Positions 7,657-14,862 of a DNA stretch of 15,486 nt are shown here, piece after piece (position 1 is the first letter of the stretch; every line of letters starts with the position of its first letter). This stretch comes from Roseivirga sp. UBA7431 (lineage in GTDB: Bacteria; Bacteroidota; Bacteroidia; Cytophagales; Cyclobacteriaceae), in contig DLQN01000019.1 in assembly GCA_002477595.1 (NCBI GenBank), forward strand, positions 1 through 15,486. Reading direction: 5' to 3'. Made by a program: the position numbers and the translations under genes. The notes under the pieces were generated by a model. The model did not search any database, was not told the DNA's origin, and saw only the letters and a list, made by a program, of their open reading frames with translations.

Positions 7657-8051
7657 ATTCAATCTCAGGTAAAATATCATCCATTGAAACCGCAGGAAGC
7701 TTGTCTTTAGTAGAAATACTAGCGGGCTCAAATAAGCTCACTGCTATAGTCATTGACACGCCCGACACATTACCCCTTTTGAAGGTTGGCAATACTGTAA
7801 GAGCCATATTTAAAGAAACCGAGGTCGCCATTGGTTTGGACGAAAAGCATTCGATTAGCATGCAAAATCAACTCTCAGGAACTATAATTAGCATTGATGC
7901 CTCAGAATTACTCAGCAAGGTGGTGCTCCAAATTGAAACAGGCGAGGTGTCGTCCATCATAACAACCAAGGCCATATCCACCTTGAATCTATCAATAGGA
8001 AAAAAAGTTAAGGCGCTCATAAAGACGAACGAAATAATGCTTTCTGAATAG
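7653..8051 (+). CDS. Stand-alone double Mop/TOBE molybdate-binding protein (ModG-like)
   Basis: This 132-residue cytoplasmic protein is built of two tandem Mop/TOBE (molybdopterin-binding-like) units, about 1-66 (SISGKISSIETAGSLSLVEI..) and about 70-132 (NQLSGTIISIDASELLSKV...IGKKVKALIKTNEIML). Such di-Mop proteins oligomerise and bind molybdate or tungstate between units, acting as an intracellular buffer or delivery protein. The second repeat is the better match to the family; the first is more diverged. The likely start is TTG at 7653, overlapping the modA stop (TTGA). No ATG is available before the first repeat, and this start begins exactly at the domain. The stop overlaps the modB GTG by one base. 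Location between modA and modB supports a molybdate role. Confidence 0.85.
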   Translation: MNSISGKISSIETAGSLSLVEILAGSNKLTAIVIDTPDTLPLLKVGNTVRAIFKETEVAIGLDEKHSISMQNQLSGTIISIDASELLSKVVLQIETGEVSSIITTKAISTLNLSIGKKVKALIKTNEIMLSE

Positions 8052-8722
8052 TGGATTGGGGGCCGATCATATTGACATTAAAGCTGGCGACAGTGACCAC
8101 TATACTTTTAGCAGTCATTGGCATACCCATAGCCAACTGGCTAGCCAATACAAAGACACGGCTCAAACCAGTACTAGAAGCATTGATCAGCATGCCACTC
8201 GTGCTGCCCCCTACTGTATTAGGTTTCTATCTGCTAATAGCTTTCAGCCCAAACAACGCTTTTGGTGAGTGGCTAGATCACTGGCTTGGCTTAAGGCTCA
8301 TATTCTCTTTCGAAGGATTGGTGTTTGCTTCCATCATTTATAGCCTTCCGTTTATGGTCCATCCTATTCAAGCAGGGCTCTCAAACCTTCCAAAATCATT
8401 GACAGAAGCTTCCTACGTATTAGGTAAATCAAAATTTAAAACACTCACAAAGGTCTTATTACCTAATATCAAACCAGCACTTCTAACCGGAGTTGTACTC
8501 TCTTTTGCCCATACCATGGGGGAATTTGGCGTTGTCCTTATGATTGGAGGAAATATACCCGGCCAGACAAAAGTAGCTTCAATAGCCATCTATGATGAAG
8601 TAGAGTCTCTTAATTATGCGGTGGCGAACAGCTACTCATTAATTCTATTGGGTATAACTTTCACCATATTGATTTTGGTTTACATGTTCAACCGAGGCGG
8701 AATGAAAGGGTTTTGGAAATGA
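8051..8722 (+). CDS. modB: Molybdate ABC transporter permease ModB
   Basis: This 223-residue inner-membrane channel subunit has five predicted membrane helices at about 6-31, 43-66, 86-106, 143-167 and 190-213. The cytoplasmic EAA loop at about 119-143 (EASYVLGKSKFKTLTKVLLP) is the docking site for the ATPase. SMPLVLPPTVLGFYLL (47-62) and SFAHTMGEFGVVLMIGG (151-167) are the typical ModB sequences, the latter around the gating region. Length matches ModB (about 220-230). The GTG start at 8051 overlaps the preceding TAG by one base and gives the correct N-terminus for helix 1. The TGA overlaps the modC ATG. Confidence 0.95.
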   Translation: MDWGPIILTLKLATVTTILLAVIGIPIANWLANTKTRLKPVLEALISMPLVLPPTVLGFYLLIAFSPNNAFGEWLDHWLGLRLIFSFEGLVFASIIYSLPFMVHPIQAGLSNLPKSLTEASYVLGKSKFKTLTKVLLPNIKPALLTGVVLSFAHTMGEFGVVLMIGGNIPGQTKVASIAIYDEVESLNYAVANSYSLILLGITFTILILVYMFNRGGMKGFWK

Positions 8723-9594
8723 TTGAACTGCAACTAAATAAAGTCCTCAATTCTAATCATGGTAAGATGCATCTTGAAATCGACTTGCGTCTAGCATCAG
8801 GCACATTCACTGCGATACAAGGAAAGTCTGGTGCTGGCAAGACATCTCTTCTCCGTTTAATTGCCGGCCTTATGCAACCAGATGGTGGCCAGATTGAAGT
8901 GGATGGGAAGTCCTGGTTCAACAGCAGCCAGCAGATAGACCTACCAATACAGCAACGTAAGGTGGGCTATGTCTTTCAAGACTATGCGCTCTTTCCTAAT
9001 ATGAGCGTTGGCGAGAACCTTCGATTTGCCTTATCCAAGCATGATTCGACCAGTATAGTTGATGATTTAATCGAAATCATGGAGCTTGGTGAATTACGAA
9101 ATCATAAGCCAGAGATATTATCTGGAGGCCAAAAGCAACGCGTGGCACTGGCAAGGGCATTGGTCCAAAAACCAAGCTTACTACTCTTAGACGAGCCGCT
9201 ATCGGCCTTAGACAATGAGATAAGGGCTAAACTACAACAGCATTTATTGGAGCTTCACAAGGAGTTTAACCTGACAATCCTAATGGTTACCCATGACAAT
9301 GGAGAAACGCTTAAACTAGCCGATTCGCTGGTAGTATTGGAACAAGGTAGAGTGATCGAAGAAGGCAAACCTTCAGCACTATTGACCAGCAGTAATATCA
9401 GTGGTAAATTTCAATTCACAGGAGAAATTGTCAACATGCAAGCCGAAGGGGTCATCAGTATTCTTACTGTACTCGTAGGCAAAGAACTCATTAAAGTGGT
9501 CTCTGAACGAGATGAAGCTGAAAACCTTAGTATTGGTGACAAGGTACTTGTGGCTTCCAAAGCCTTTAACCCTATCATTCAAAGAATCAATTGA
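8719..9594 (+). CDS. modC: Molybdate ABC transporter ATP-binding protein ModC
   Basis: This 291-residue ATPase drives molybdate import through ModB. Motifs, numbered from the ATG at 8719: Walker A GKSGAGKTS (35-43), Q-loop FQDYALFPNM (86-95), signature LSGGQKQ (134-140), Walker B LLLLDEP (154-160), D-loop SALD, and switch histidine H192 in VTHD. A C-terminal TOBE-like segment follows (about 232-291, TGEIVNMQAEG..), shorter than the roughly 350-residue ModC of E. coli. The separate double-Mop protein may compensate. I chose ATG 8719 because it forms the ATGA overlap with modB and begins MIELQL like its relatives. An in-frame TTG at 8713 would add only two residues. It is the last gene of the run; no convincing terminator follows. 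Confidence 0.94.
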   Translation: MIELQLNKVLNSNHGKMHLEIDLRLASGTFTAIQGKSGAGKTSLLRLIAGLMQPDGGQIEVDGKSWFNSSQQIDLPIQQRKVGYVFQDYALFPNMSVGENLRFALSKHDSTSIVDDLIEIMELGELRNHKPEILSGGQKQRVALARALVQKPSLLLLDEPLSALDNEIRAKLQQHLLELHKEFNLTILMVTHDNGETLKLADSLVVLEQGRVIEEGKPSALLTSSNISGKFQFTGEIVNMQAEGVISILTVLVGKELIKVVSERDEAENLSIGDKVLVASKAFNPIIQRIN

Positions 9595-9656
9595 TATCCT
9601 CTTCTACCCATCATTGACCAAAACCTTTTCAATAAGCAGATAATCAAAAGCTAATT

Positions 9657-9676
9657 AAGCAATTACTTAATTGCTT
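9657..9676 (-). terminator. Weak hairpin at the 3' end of the MpaB-like gene
   Basis: AAGCAATT and AATTGCTT form a perfect 8-bp stem with loop ACTT, overlapping the last codons and stop of the leftward gene. Read leftward it is followed by AATTAGCTTTTG, only a broken T-run, and the stem is AT-rich. It may act as a modest terminator for the leftward gene or stop convergent transcription from modC; it is not a strong candidate. Confidence 0.35.
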
Positions 9677-10703
9677 GAGACGTCTTAAAACGTCCAAAAG
9701 CCTTAGCATACGAGTCTTGTGAATCGAAAAAGAAATTCTTGAAATTGAAAAACAATTGATAAGGCTTAAAGACAATACGGTCGTAATTGCCAATCTCTAA
9801 ACCCAACTGACTCGCCACTTTATCTCCTAATAGGTAAATCATAAATGACTTAGTCAAACCGTCTAGGGGTGTGTCAGCGACTGCTTTTTCGTAATACTTA
9901 TAAAGTGACTTAGTCAGTTTAAGGCCTGCATCGGAAGACCTAAAGTGCCTACCTCTAATCTGTTTCTCCAAATGAAACGCTTCTTTGTTACTCTCTGGCA
10001 ACAATTCAGGCTTGAGTCCCAACAAAAGGCCAATCTTATTCCAGTAATTAATGTAGTTGAAAGCTTTTTCTGGCTCAAGTAACTTACCGAGCTTGCGTAA
10101 GCCACGGACAGCCATCAGAGAGAAGGATAAATTGGTACCTGCCATATCTTCTTGATTAATAGGCTGACCCATCACAGTGCTATCCCAATCACCTGAATGA
10201 TTAATATACCAACGGGTAGCAGCATGCAGCAACCTAACCCTCAAAATACCCACCAATGCCTTTCCTTCTGGCTTAAAAGCACCTTTACTTGTCACATCGA
10301 ATACAAACGTAGCTGTATCCATCAAGCGCGTGGCAGGGTCTTCTAAGATGCGCTTAGACTTCACCAATACCTCTGCACCATAAGCAGCAGTATAACAGTA
10401 AGGAAGACTTAGAAAGCCTAACAACAACATAATATCAGAAGCATGTTCACTGAAAAAACTTTGCCCTGCTGCCAAGTCATCCACGTCAAAGGAACTCGCA
10501 GTCTCTTTCATAGCCGCATAGAGTACCTTAAGTTCTTCAGTTGCATCACTCGGTAATGAGTCACTGTTAGTGACCAAGGCACTCAAATGTGATTGTAGTA
10601 AATTTTTGTCTGCCGGAAAATATTTCGAGATGACATGATCCGCTAGAGGATCTTGAAGTTCACGAAAAGCATCCAGTTCTGTGCTTGAGAGTAGTTCCAT
10701 CAT
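9663..10703 (-). CDS. Oxygenase MpaB/rubber-oxygenase (Lcp) family protein, DUF2236
   Basis: This 346-residue, mostly helical protein has the DUF2236 core. Landmarks are LPYCYTAAYGAEVLVKSKRI (100-119), RLMDTATFVFDV (126-137), VRLLHAATRWYI (156-167) and MGQPINQEDMAGT (178-190) followed by the helix NLSFSLMAVRGLRKLG. The family includes latex-clearing protein Lcp, a b-type haem dioxygenase, and fungal MpaB. By analogy H160 in RLLHAATR would be the axial haem ligand and a nearby arginine acts in catalysis. No signal peptide is seen (MMELLSSTELDAF), unlike secreted Lcp, so it is probably cytoplasmic and its substrate unknown. Start could be either of two adjacent ATGs (10703 or 10700). It is divergent from the beta-propeller gene across 240 bases. 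Confidence 0.8.
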   Translation of the reverse strand: MMELLSSTELDAFRELQDPLADHVISKYFPADKNLLQSHLSALVTNSDSLPSDATEELKVLYAAMKETASSFDVDDLAAGQSFFSEHASDIMLLLGFLSLPYCYTAAYGAEVLVKSKRILEDPATRLMDTATFVFDVTSKGAFKPEGKALVGILRVRLLHAATRWYINHSGDWDSTVMGQPINQEDMAGTNLSFSLMAVRGLRKLGKLLEPEKAFNYINYWNKIGLLLGLKPELLPESNKEAFHLEKQIRGRHFRSSDAGLKLTKSLYKYYEKAVADTPLDGLTKSFMIYLLGDKVASQLGLEIGNYDRIVFKPYQLFFNFKNFFFDSQDSYAKAFGRFKTSQAIK

Positions 10704-10775
10704 TCTATGGGTTGTTAACTAATCACATCGGATAAAGTTCTCAAAAAAGGATGATGAATTACCTCAAAATCACAT

Positions 10776-10792
10776 TGCTCAAAAAATGAGCA
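10776..10792. promoter_or_regulatory. Small inverted repeat in the divergent intergenic region
   Basis: TGCTCA, five A's, TGAGCA form a perfect 6-bp dyad just downstream of the proposed leftward start point. It could be an operator or an RNA hairpin in the leader. No regulator gene lies next to it, and no function is asserted. Confidence 0.35.
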
Positions 10793-10797
10793 TCGAG

Positions 10798-10825
10798 CGA
10801 AATTATACAATCAAACACCTATCAA
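10798..10825 (-). promoter_or_regulatory. Possible promoter of the MpaB-like gene
   Basis: Read leftward, TTG (10825-10823), 17 bases, then TAATTTCG (10805-10798) is one base off the TAnnTTTG consensus. It would give a leader of about 85 bases containing the TGCTCA/TGAGCA dyad at 10776-10792. Weak match, so tentative. Confidence 0.35.
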
Positions 10826-10895
10826 TCAATTGTTTAAATAGTATGTCTTCAATTATTTATTCCAACAATTTTTAACCACTCATACAATCACCCTA

Positions 10896-10924
10896 TTTGA
10901 ATAAAAATCATTTGACTACTTTCG
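10896..10924 (+). promoter_or_regulatory. Possible promoter of the beta-propeller gene
   Basis: TTTG (10896-10899), 17 bases, then TACTTTCG (10917-10924) fits the Bacteroidota promoter with one mismatch in TAnnTTTG. Predicted start near 10931, about a dozen bases before the ATG at 10944, a short leader like that proposed for yaaA. Confidence 0.45.
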
Positions 10925-10943
10925 AACAACCAAGAAATAAATT

Positions 10944-11816
10944 ATGAAGACACTTTTTTCATGTATCATCTTAATAGCCTTTACGAGTTTTGGCTTAGCA
11001 CAAACTCCCCCAGCCGGAACTGATATTTTTGTTTTTGACTTAAAAGAAAAGAAGGGAAAGATCAGCCTTTCAAAAGGTAAGAATGTTACGAAGCGCAAAG
11101 GCTATGACAATCAACCGGCCTTCTTCAACAATGATTACATCCTCTATTCATCTTTCGACAAGGATCAAAACGACATTATGATTGTCGACCTGTACGACAA
11201 TAAGATCACTAACCTAACGAATACTAAAACGAGCGAATACTCTCCTTTTCCTATGGAGCGCTACAATAGCTTTGCTACGGTCAGAGTAGAAGAAGATGGT
11301 ACTCAGAGACTCTGGCTCTTCCCTATGGACGGCAAGGCGTCACCTCAACTTATTTTCGAAAAGATAGCTCCGGTAGGATATTTCGCATGGAATATGGATC
11401 AAGTCTTAATGTTTGTCTTGGGAGACCCTGCAAGTTTGGTTTTGGCCAATCCTAATGATGTAGATGACAAAATCATTACTAGCAACGTAGGAAGAACGAT
11501 TAAAGTAGTGCCAGACAGCCCTGACTTTACTTTTGAAAGGCGCGAAGAAAATGGAGATGTGATGATTCATGTATTGAATGGGGTCAGTAAAATGCTAAAA
11601 CCCATCATTAAAAAGCCAGTCGGAGCCAGCGACTGGGCCATTACGCAAGAAGGCACTTATATCACAAGTGTTGGAAGCAAACTAATGTCCTATAACCCTA
11701 TAAGAGATCAAGAATGGCAAGAAATAATGGACTTAGGAGAAATGGGAGCCAATGGAATAACAAGAATGTCCATAAACGGGAACAACAAAAGATTAGCCTT
11801 AGTCATAAATCAATAA
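10944..11816 (+). CDS. Secreted beta-propeller-like protein of unknown function
   Basis: This 290-residue protein has a Sec signal peptide (about 1-19, MKTLFSCIILIAFTSFGLAQ). The rest is rich in short strand-turn units of WD40-like/PD40 (TolB-like) type: DIFVFDLKEKKGKI, QPAFFNNDYILYSSFDKDQNDIMIVDLYDNKITNLTN, SPFPMERYNSFATVRVEEDGTQRLWLFPM and PVGYFAWNMDQVLMFVLGD. The repeated pattern (P-x-F..D-x-I-Y-S..D-x-x-I-Y-x-x-D) suggests four to six blades. No catalytic motif is seen, and the C-terminus NNKRLALVINQ may be the last strand. Such modules usually mediate protein or ligand binding in the periplasm. A 139-base gap separates it from the cytoskeletal pair, so it may be independent. Confidence 0.7.
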   Translation: MKTLFSCIILIAFTSFGLAQTPPAGTDIFVFDLKEKKGKISLSKGKNVTKRKGYDNQPAFFNNDYILYSSFDKDQNDIMIVDLYDNKITNLTNTKTSEYSPFPMERYNSFATVRVEEDGTQRLWLFPMDGKASPQLIFEKIAPVGYFAWNMDQVLMFVLGDPASLVLANPNDVDDKIITSNVGRTIKVVPDSPDFTFERREENGDVMIHVLNGVSKMLKPIIKKPVGASDWAITQEGTYITSVGSKLMSYNPIRDQEWQEIMDLGEMGANGITRMSINGNNKRLALVINQ

Positions 11817-11819
11817 GAC

Positions 11820-11843
11820 CTTTTGAATTTTATATCTCAAAAG
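11820..11843 (+). terminator. Weak hairpin after the beta-propeller gene
   Basis: CTTTTGA and TCAAAAG pair exactly around a 10-base loop, three bases after the stop codon. The stem is AT-rich and the tail (TATTTCGG) has a poor T-run, so termination would be partial. Some read-through into the actin-like/bactofilin genes is possible. Confidence 0.3.
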
Positions 11844-11955
11844 TATTTCGGAACTTCCGCTGAATTTATTAGCCAAATGGGCTTTCAATGGTCATTTAAT
11901 TGTATTATTGCTATTCATTTATTGTTAGCAATTTCACTAGAGCAAAGCGCATAAC

Positions 11956-13011
11956 ATGTTCAAGACTTATACATTCCCAAGTGTCTTCGAGGGAAACAAT
12001 ACGGATTTAAGAAACGTCTCTCCAGACCTAATAAACGGTTTGAAGATATATCACAACGGTGAGGGTTACGTGGTTGGTAACCTTGCACTTACTGAAGGAG
12101 TTTCTCCACATAGAAACATCAACAGTGCTCCTGATGAGCTTGATTACCACCTACTTTTAAAATCAGATATGCTGATCGCTAACCAAAAATTAGGTAATCC
12201 TTTAACGCTTTCAACAGGATTCCCATTCTCTACTTTTCAACTCTACAAAGAGACTGCATCAAAATTGATCCATGCGCAACATGTGATAGAATATGACGCA
12301 GCTACATATGGTGGTGGAACAAGAAAAAACGTTCAAGTTGAGATAGAAAATGTACAGGTAATCCCAGAGGTTATTAATTGTGCGATTGCACTGAGAAAAG
12401 GCACGCAACAAGCAAGTGATAATTTCTTTGTGCTGTCTTTAGGTTACGGTACGCTTGAGGGACTTTTGAGTACTGAAGGTGGTATCGTCCAAAGAACATC
12501 ACTTTCAACTTATGGCCTTCGCTACGCAGTTAATCTGCTTGAACAAGAACTAGCTAAGACTTACTATCTAGAGCTTAAGACAGAACATCAAATCGATGCG
12601 GCTTTCCAAAAAGGAGTTATCTTTTTGAACAGAAAACGTATTGATATTAAGGAGATTAGAGACAAAGTATTAAAGCAATACTATGAAGATGTTATTTCTC
12701 CTGCTATGAGAAAAGCATTCAATGACAATGACTTTACTATCTCACATGAGATGTTCCTCGCAGGAGGTGGTGCATTGTACCCTGGACTGGTAGACTGCTT
12801 CAAGAAAGAGTTCCAAGACATACTTGACCTTCAAGTCGCAGAGGAGCCTCAAACGCTAGCAAGTAGAGGTTATTGCATCAATTCTGCACAACTAAACGGT
12901 GGTGTAAAAAGTAATGCAGTAGGCCTAGATATTGGAAATGCAACGACTATTCTTTCAGTATTTGACGACAATAATTCAAAGCCTTCATCTTCAAATCCAT
13001 CTGATTACTAA
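11956..13011 (+). CDS. Actin-like ATPase-fold protein (ParM/Alp type), apparently circularly permuted
   Basis: This 351-residue cytoplasmic protein follows the ParM/Alp actin-like layout from its second strand on: FPS (7-9), GEGYVVGNLAL (35-45), LSTGFPFS (85-92), VQVIPEVINCAIAL (133-146), phosphate-2 FFVLSLGYGTLEGLLS (157-172), STYGLRYAVNLL (184-195), adenosine motif MFLAGGGALYPGLVDCFKKE (266-285) and the family-end motif EPQTLASRGY (297-306). The phosphate-1 motif that should be N-terminal is missing there and instead lies at the C-terminus: AVGLDIGNATTILSVFDD (321-338), after a GGVKSN linker. An in-frame TAG at 11938-11940 excludes a longer N-terminus. The phosphate-2 Asp is Ser (S161), so nucleotide hydrolysis may be weakened. 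It overlaps the following bactofilin by one base (TAATG), suggesting a joint filament role. Family membership is fairly sure; the permutation is my reading from motif order. Confidence 0.78.
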   Translation: MFKTYTFPSVFEGNNTDLRNVSPDLINGLKIYHNGEGYVVGNLALTEGVSPHRNINSAPDELDYHLLLKSDMLIANQKLGNPLTLSTGFPFSTFQLYKETASKLIHAQHVIEYDAATYGGGTRKNVQVEIENVQVIPEVINCAIALRKGTQQASDNFFVLSLGYGTLEGLLSTEGGIVQRTSLSTYGLRYAVNLLEQELAKTYYLELKTEHQIDAAFQKGVIFLNRKRIDIKEIRDKVLKQYYEDVISPAMRKAFNDNDFTISHEMFLAGGGALYPGLVDCFKKEFQDILDLQVAEEPQTLASRGYCINSAQLNGGVKSNAVGLDIGNATTILSVFDDNNSKPSSSNPSDY

Positions 13012-13484
13012 TGAGTAAGAAAGAGTCATCTTCAGTTAATCCATCCACCTACATCACGCAGGTGCGCCAAGGTTCTATGATTTCCGGGAACATGAAATCC
13101 GAGCATAGCATTCGCGTAGATGGCTATGTAACGGGAGACTTGATCTCTGATGAGAAGATTATCATTGGAAGTCATGGTGAGATTGGTGGAAACCTTAGTG
13201 GTACTGACATTACCATTGATGGCTATGTGAATGGAGACGTATTGGCAAGCGGATTATTACATCTTTCTAAGGCGGCTAAGATATTTGGTAAAATCTATGC
13301 TAAGCGTATTTCTGTTGAGAATGGAGCTGAAATGAATGGTAAAATAAACGTTGGCTCTGAAGTAGAAATGCCTGAGTTAAACAGCAATTCACCCTCTAGA
13401 TCAACACAGAAAATCACATTTACGGCCACTACATCTAATGACGATGAAGAGCGTAAAGACAATTACGGAGGAGTAGCTTGGTAG
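13011..13484 (+). CDS. Bactofilin (polymer-forming cytoskeletal protein, DUF583)
   Basis: This 157-residue protein has the bactofilin core at about 20-120. A run of short beta-helix rungs with the pattern G-x-I-x-G-x-[IL] (GSMISGNMKSEHSIRVDGYV, TGDLISDEKIIIGSHGEIGG, ITIDGYVNGDVLASG, AKIFGKIYAKRISVENGAEM) is flanked by a disordered N-terminal arm (1-18) and a Ser/Thr/Asp-rich tail (about 120-157). Bactofilins self-assemble without nucleotide into non-polar filaments that position envelope and cell-shape enzymes. The start ATG overlaps the stop of the actin-like gene (TAATG), so the two are translationally coupled. A terminator sits over its own stop codon, closing the pair. Confidence 0.93.
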   Translation: MSKKESSSVNPSTYITQVRQGSMISGNMKSEHSIRVDGYVTGDLISDEKIIIGSHGEIGGNLSGTDITIDGYVNGDVLASGLLHLSKAAKIFGKIYAKRISVENGAEMNGKINVGSEVEMPELNSNSPSRSTQKITFTATTSNDDEERKDNYGGVAW

Positions 13485-13503
13485 AACCGGGCTTTTTCCT
13501 TTC
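13475..13503 (+). terminator. Rho-independent terminator at the end of the actin-like/bactofilin unit
   Basis: AGCTTGG and CCGGGCT pair (two G-U wobbles) around the loop TAGAA, followed by TTTTCCTTTCC. The loop contains the bactofilin TAG stop at 13482-13484, so the hairpin starts inside the coding sequence. It separates the unit from tyrS. Confidence 0.6.
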
Positions 13504-13551
13504 CCTCTCTCCTTTCATATTCTATATTTACCCTTCAAATCGTAGTACCTT

Positions 13552-14838
13552 ATGAGTAACCAATTGGTAAAAGAATTGACATGGCGTGGAATGATCCACG
13601 ACATAATGCCTGGCACAGAAGAGCAGTTATCAAAAGAAATGACTTCTGGATATATCGGATTTGATCCGACAGCAGATTCATTACACATCGGCAATCTAGT
13701 GCCTGTTATGTTGCTTGTACATCTCCAAAGAGCAGGGCACAAACCAGTTGCCCTAGTAGGTGGAGCCACTGGCATGGTAGGCGATCCATCCGGAAAGTCT
13801 GCTGAGCGTCAATTATTAGCTGAGGATGTACTCAACCACAACCTAGCAGGTCAAAAGGCGCAACTAGAGAAGTTTCTAGACTTCGATTGTGGAGATAACT
13901 CAGCTGAGATTGTCAATAACTATGATTGGTTTAAAGGAATGGGATTTCTTGAGTTCATCAGAGATGTAGGTAAGCATATCACCGTGAACTATATGATGTC
14001 GAAAGACTCCGTAAAAAATCGTTTGGAGAGCGGCATGTCGTTTACTGAGTTTACCTACCAATTAGTTCAAGGCTACGATTTCTATCACCTCTACAAAAAC
14101 AACAACTGTAAGATTCAAATGGGTGGCTCCGATCAATGGGGCAACATTGTTACAGGAACTGAATTGATAAGAAGAAAGGCTCAAGGCGAAGCATTTGCTT
14201 TAACCGCACCACTTATCAAAAAAGCTGACGGCACTAAATTCGGGAAGTCCGAAGGAGGAAACATCTGGTTGGACAAAGAGAAGACCTCTCCTTATAAATT
14301 CTATCAATACTGGCTGAACACTTCAGACGAAGACGCAAGTAACTTCATTCGCATTTTCACTTTGCTAGAAAAGGGTGAGATTGAAGCCCTAGAAGAGCAG
14401 CATGCTGAAGCACCTCACATGCGTACTTTACAAAAAGCATTAGCAGAGGACGTAACTAGACGGATTCACTCAGAAGAAGACCTACAGATGGCCATTAAAG
14501 CCTCTGGGATACTCTTTGGGAAATCGACTACCGAAGACTTGGCATCATTGGATGAGGCTACGTTACTTTCAGTATTCGAAGGAGTACCTCAAGTCACTAT
14601 TCAATCTTCTGAGTTTGAGAATACTTCAAACTACATCGACTTATTATCGGAGGTTACTCAAAGCGTCATCTTTCCATCAAAAGGAGAAGCTAGAAGAATG
14701 TTACAAGGTGGTGGTATATCTATCAATAAGGTGAAAATCGAAGATATGAATGCCAAACCTGAAATCACCTTACTTCAGAACAAGTACTTCCTCGCCCAAA
14801 AAGGCAAAAAGAACTACTATTTAATCACAATAGCCTAA
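13552..14838 (+). CDS. tyrS: Tyrosyl-tRNA synthetase
   Basis: This 428-residue class I aminoacyl-tRNA synthetase charges tRNA-Tyr with tyrosine (ATP + Tyr to Tyr-AMP, then transfer). It has the tyrosine pocket [17 protein letters not shown] (33-49), including the HIGH-type signature HIGN (45-48), then [17 protein letters not shown] (70-86), [11 protein letters not shown] in the middle, and the KMSKS-type loop KFGKS (229-233). An S4 RNA-binding domain closes the protein (about 362-425, [20 protein letters not shown]). Length and KFGKS form match the common bacterial TyrRS with about 420 residues. A TATATTTA element at 13523-13530 resembles a -7 box but lacks a clear -33 partner. No T-box leader is present. 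Confidence 0.97.
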   Translation: MSNQLVKELTWRGMIHDIMPGTEEQLSKEMTSGYIGFDPTADSLHIGNLVPVMLLVHLQRAGHKPVALVGGATGMVGDPSGKSAERQLLAEDVLNHNLAGQKAQLEKFLDFDCGDNSAEIVNNYDWFKGMGFLEFIRDVGKHITVNYMMSKDSVKNRLESGMSFTEFTYQLVQGYDFYHLYKNNNCKIQMGGSDQWGNIVTGTELIRRKAQGEAFALTAPLIKKADGTKFGKSEGGNIWLDKEKTSPYKFYQYWLNTSDEDASNFIRIFTLLEKGEIEALEEQHAEAPHMRTLQKALAEDVTRRIHSEEDLQMAIKASGILFGKSTTEDLASLDEATLLSVFEGVPQVTIQSSEFENTSNYIDLLSEVTQSVIFPSKGEARRMLQGGGISINKVKIEDMNAKPEITLLQNKYFLAQKGKKNYYLITIA

Positions 14839-14862
14839 AAACACATGATTAGAAGTTGGACG

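Noticed and set aside
8713..8718. TTG start for modC, two codons upstream of the ATG
   Set aside because: ATG at 8719 forms the standard ATGA overlap with modB and matches the usual MIEL-type N-terminus.
11817..11955. Possible N-terminal extension of the actin-like gene carrying a normal phosphate-1 motif
   Set aside because: In-frame TAG at 11938-11940, and no D-x-G motif seen in the other frames of this gap.
11956..13011. Reading the actin-like gene as a plasmid partition ParM locus
   Set aside because: No ParR-like gene and no parC-type tandem repeats upstream; neighbours are chromosomal housekeeping genes.
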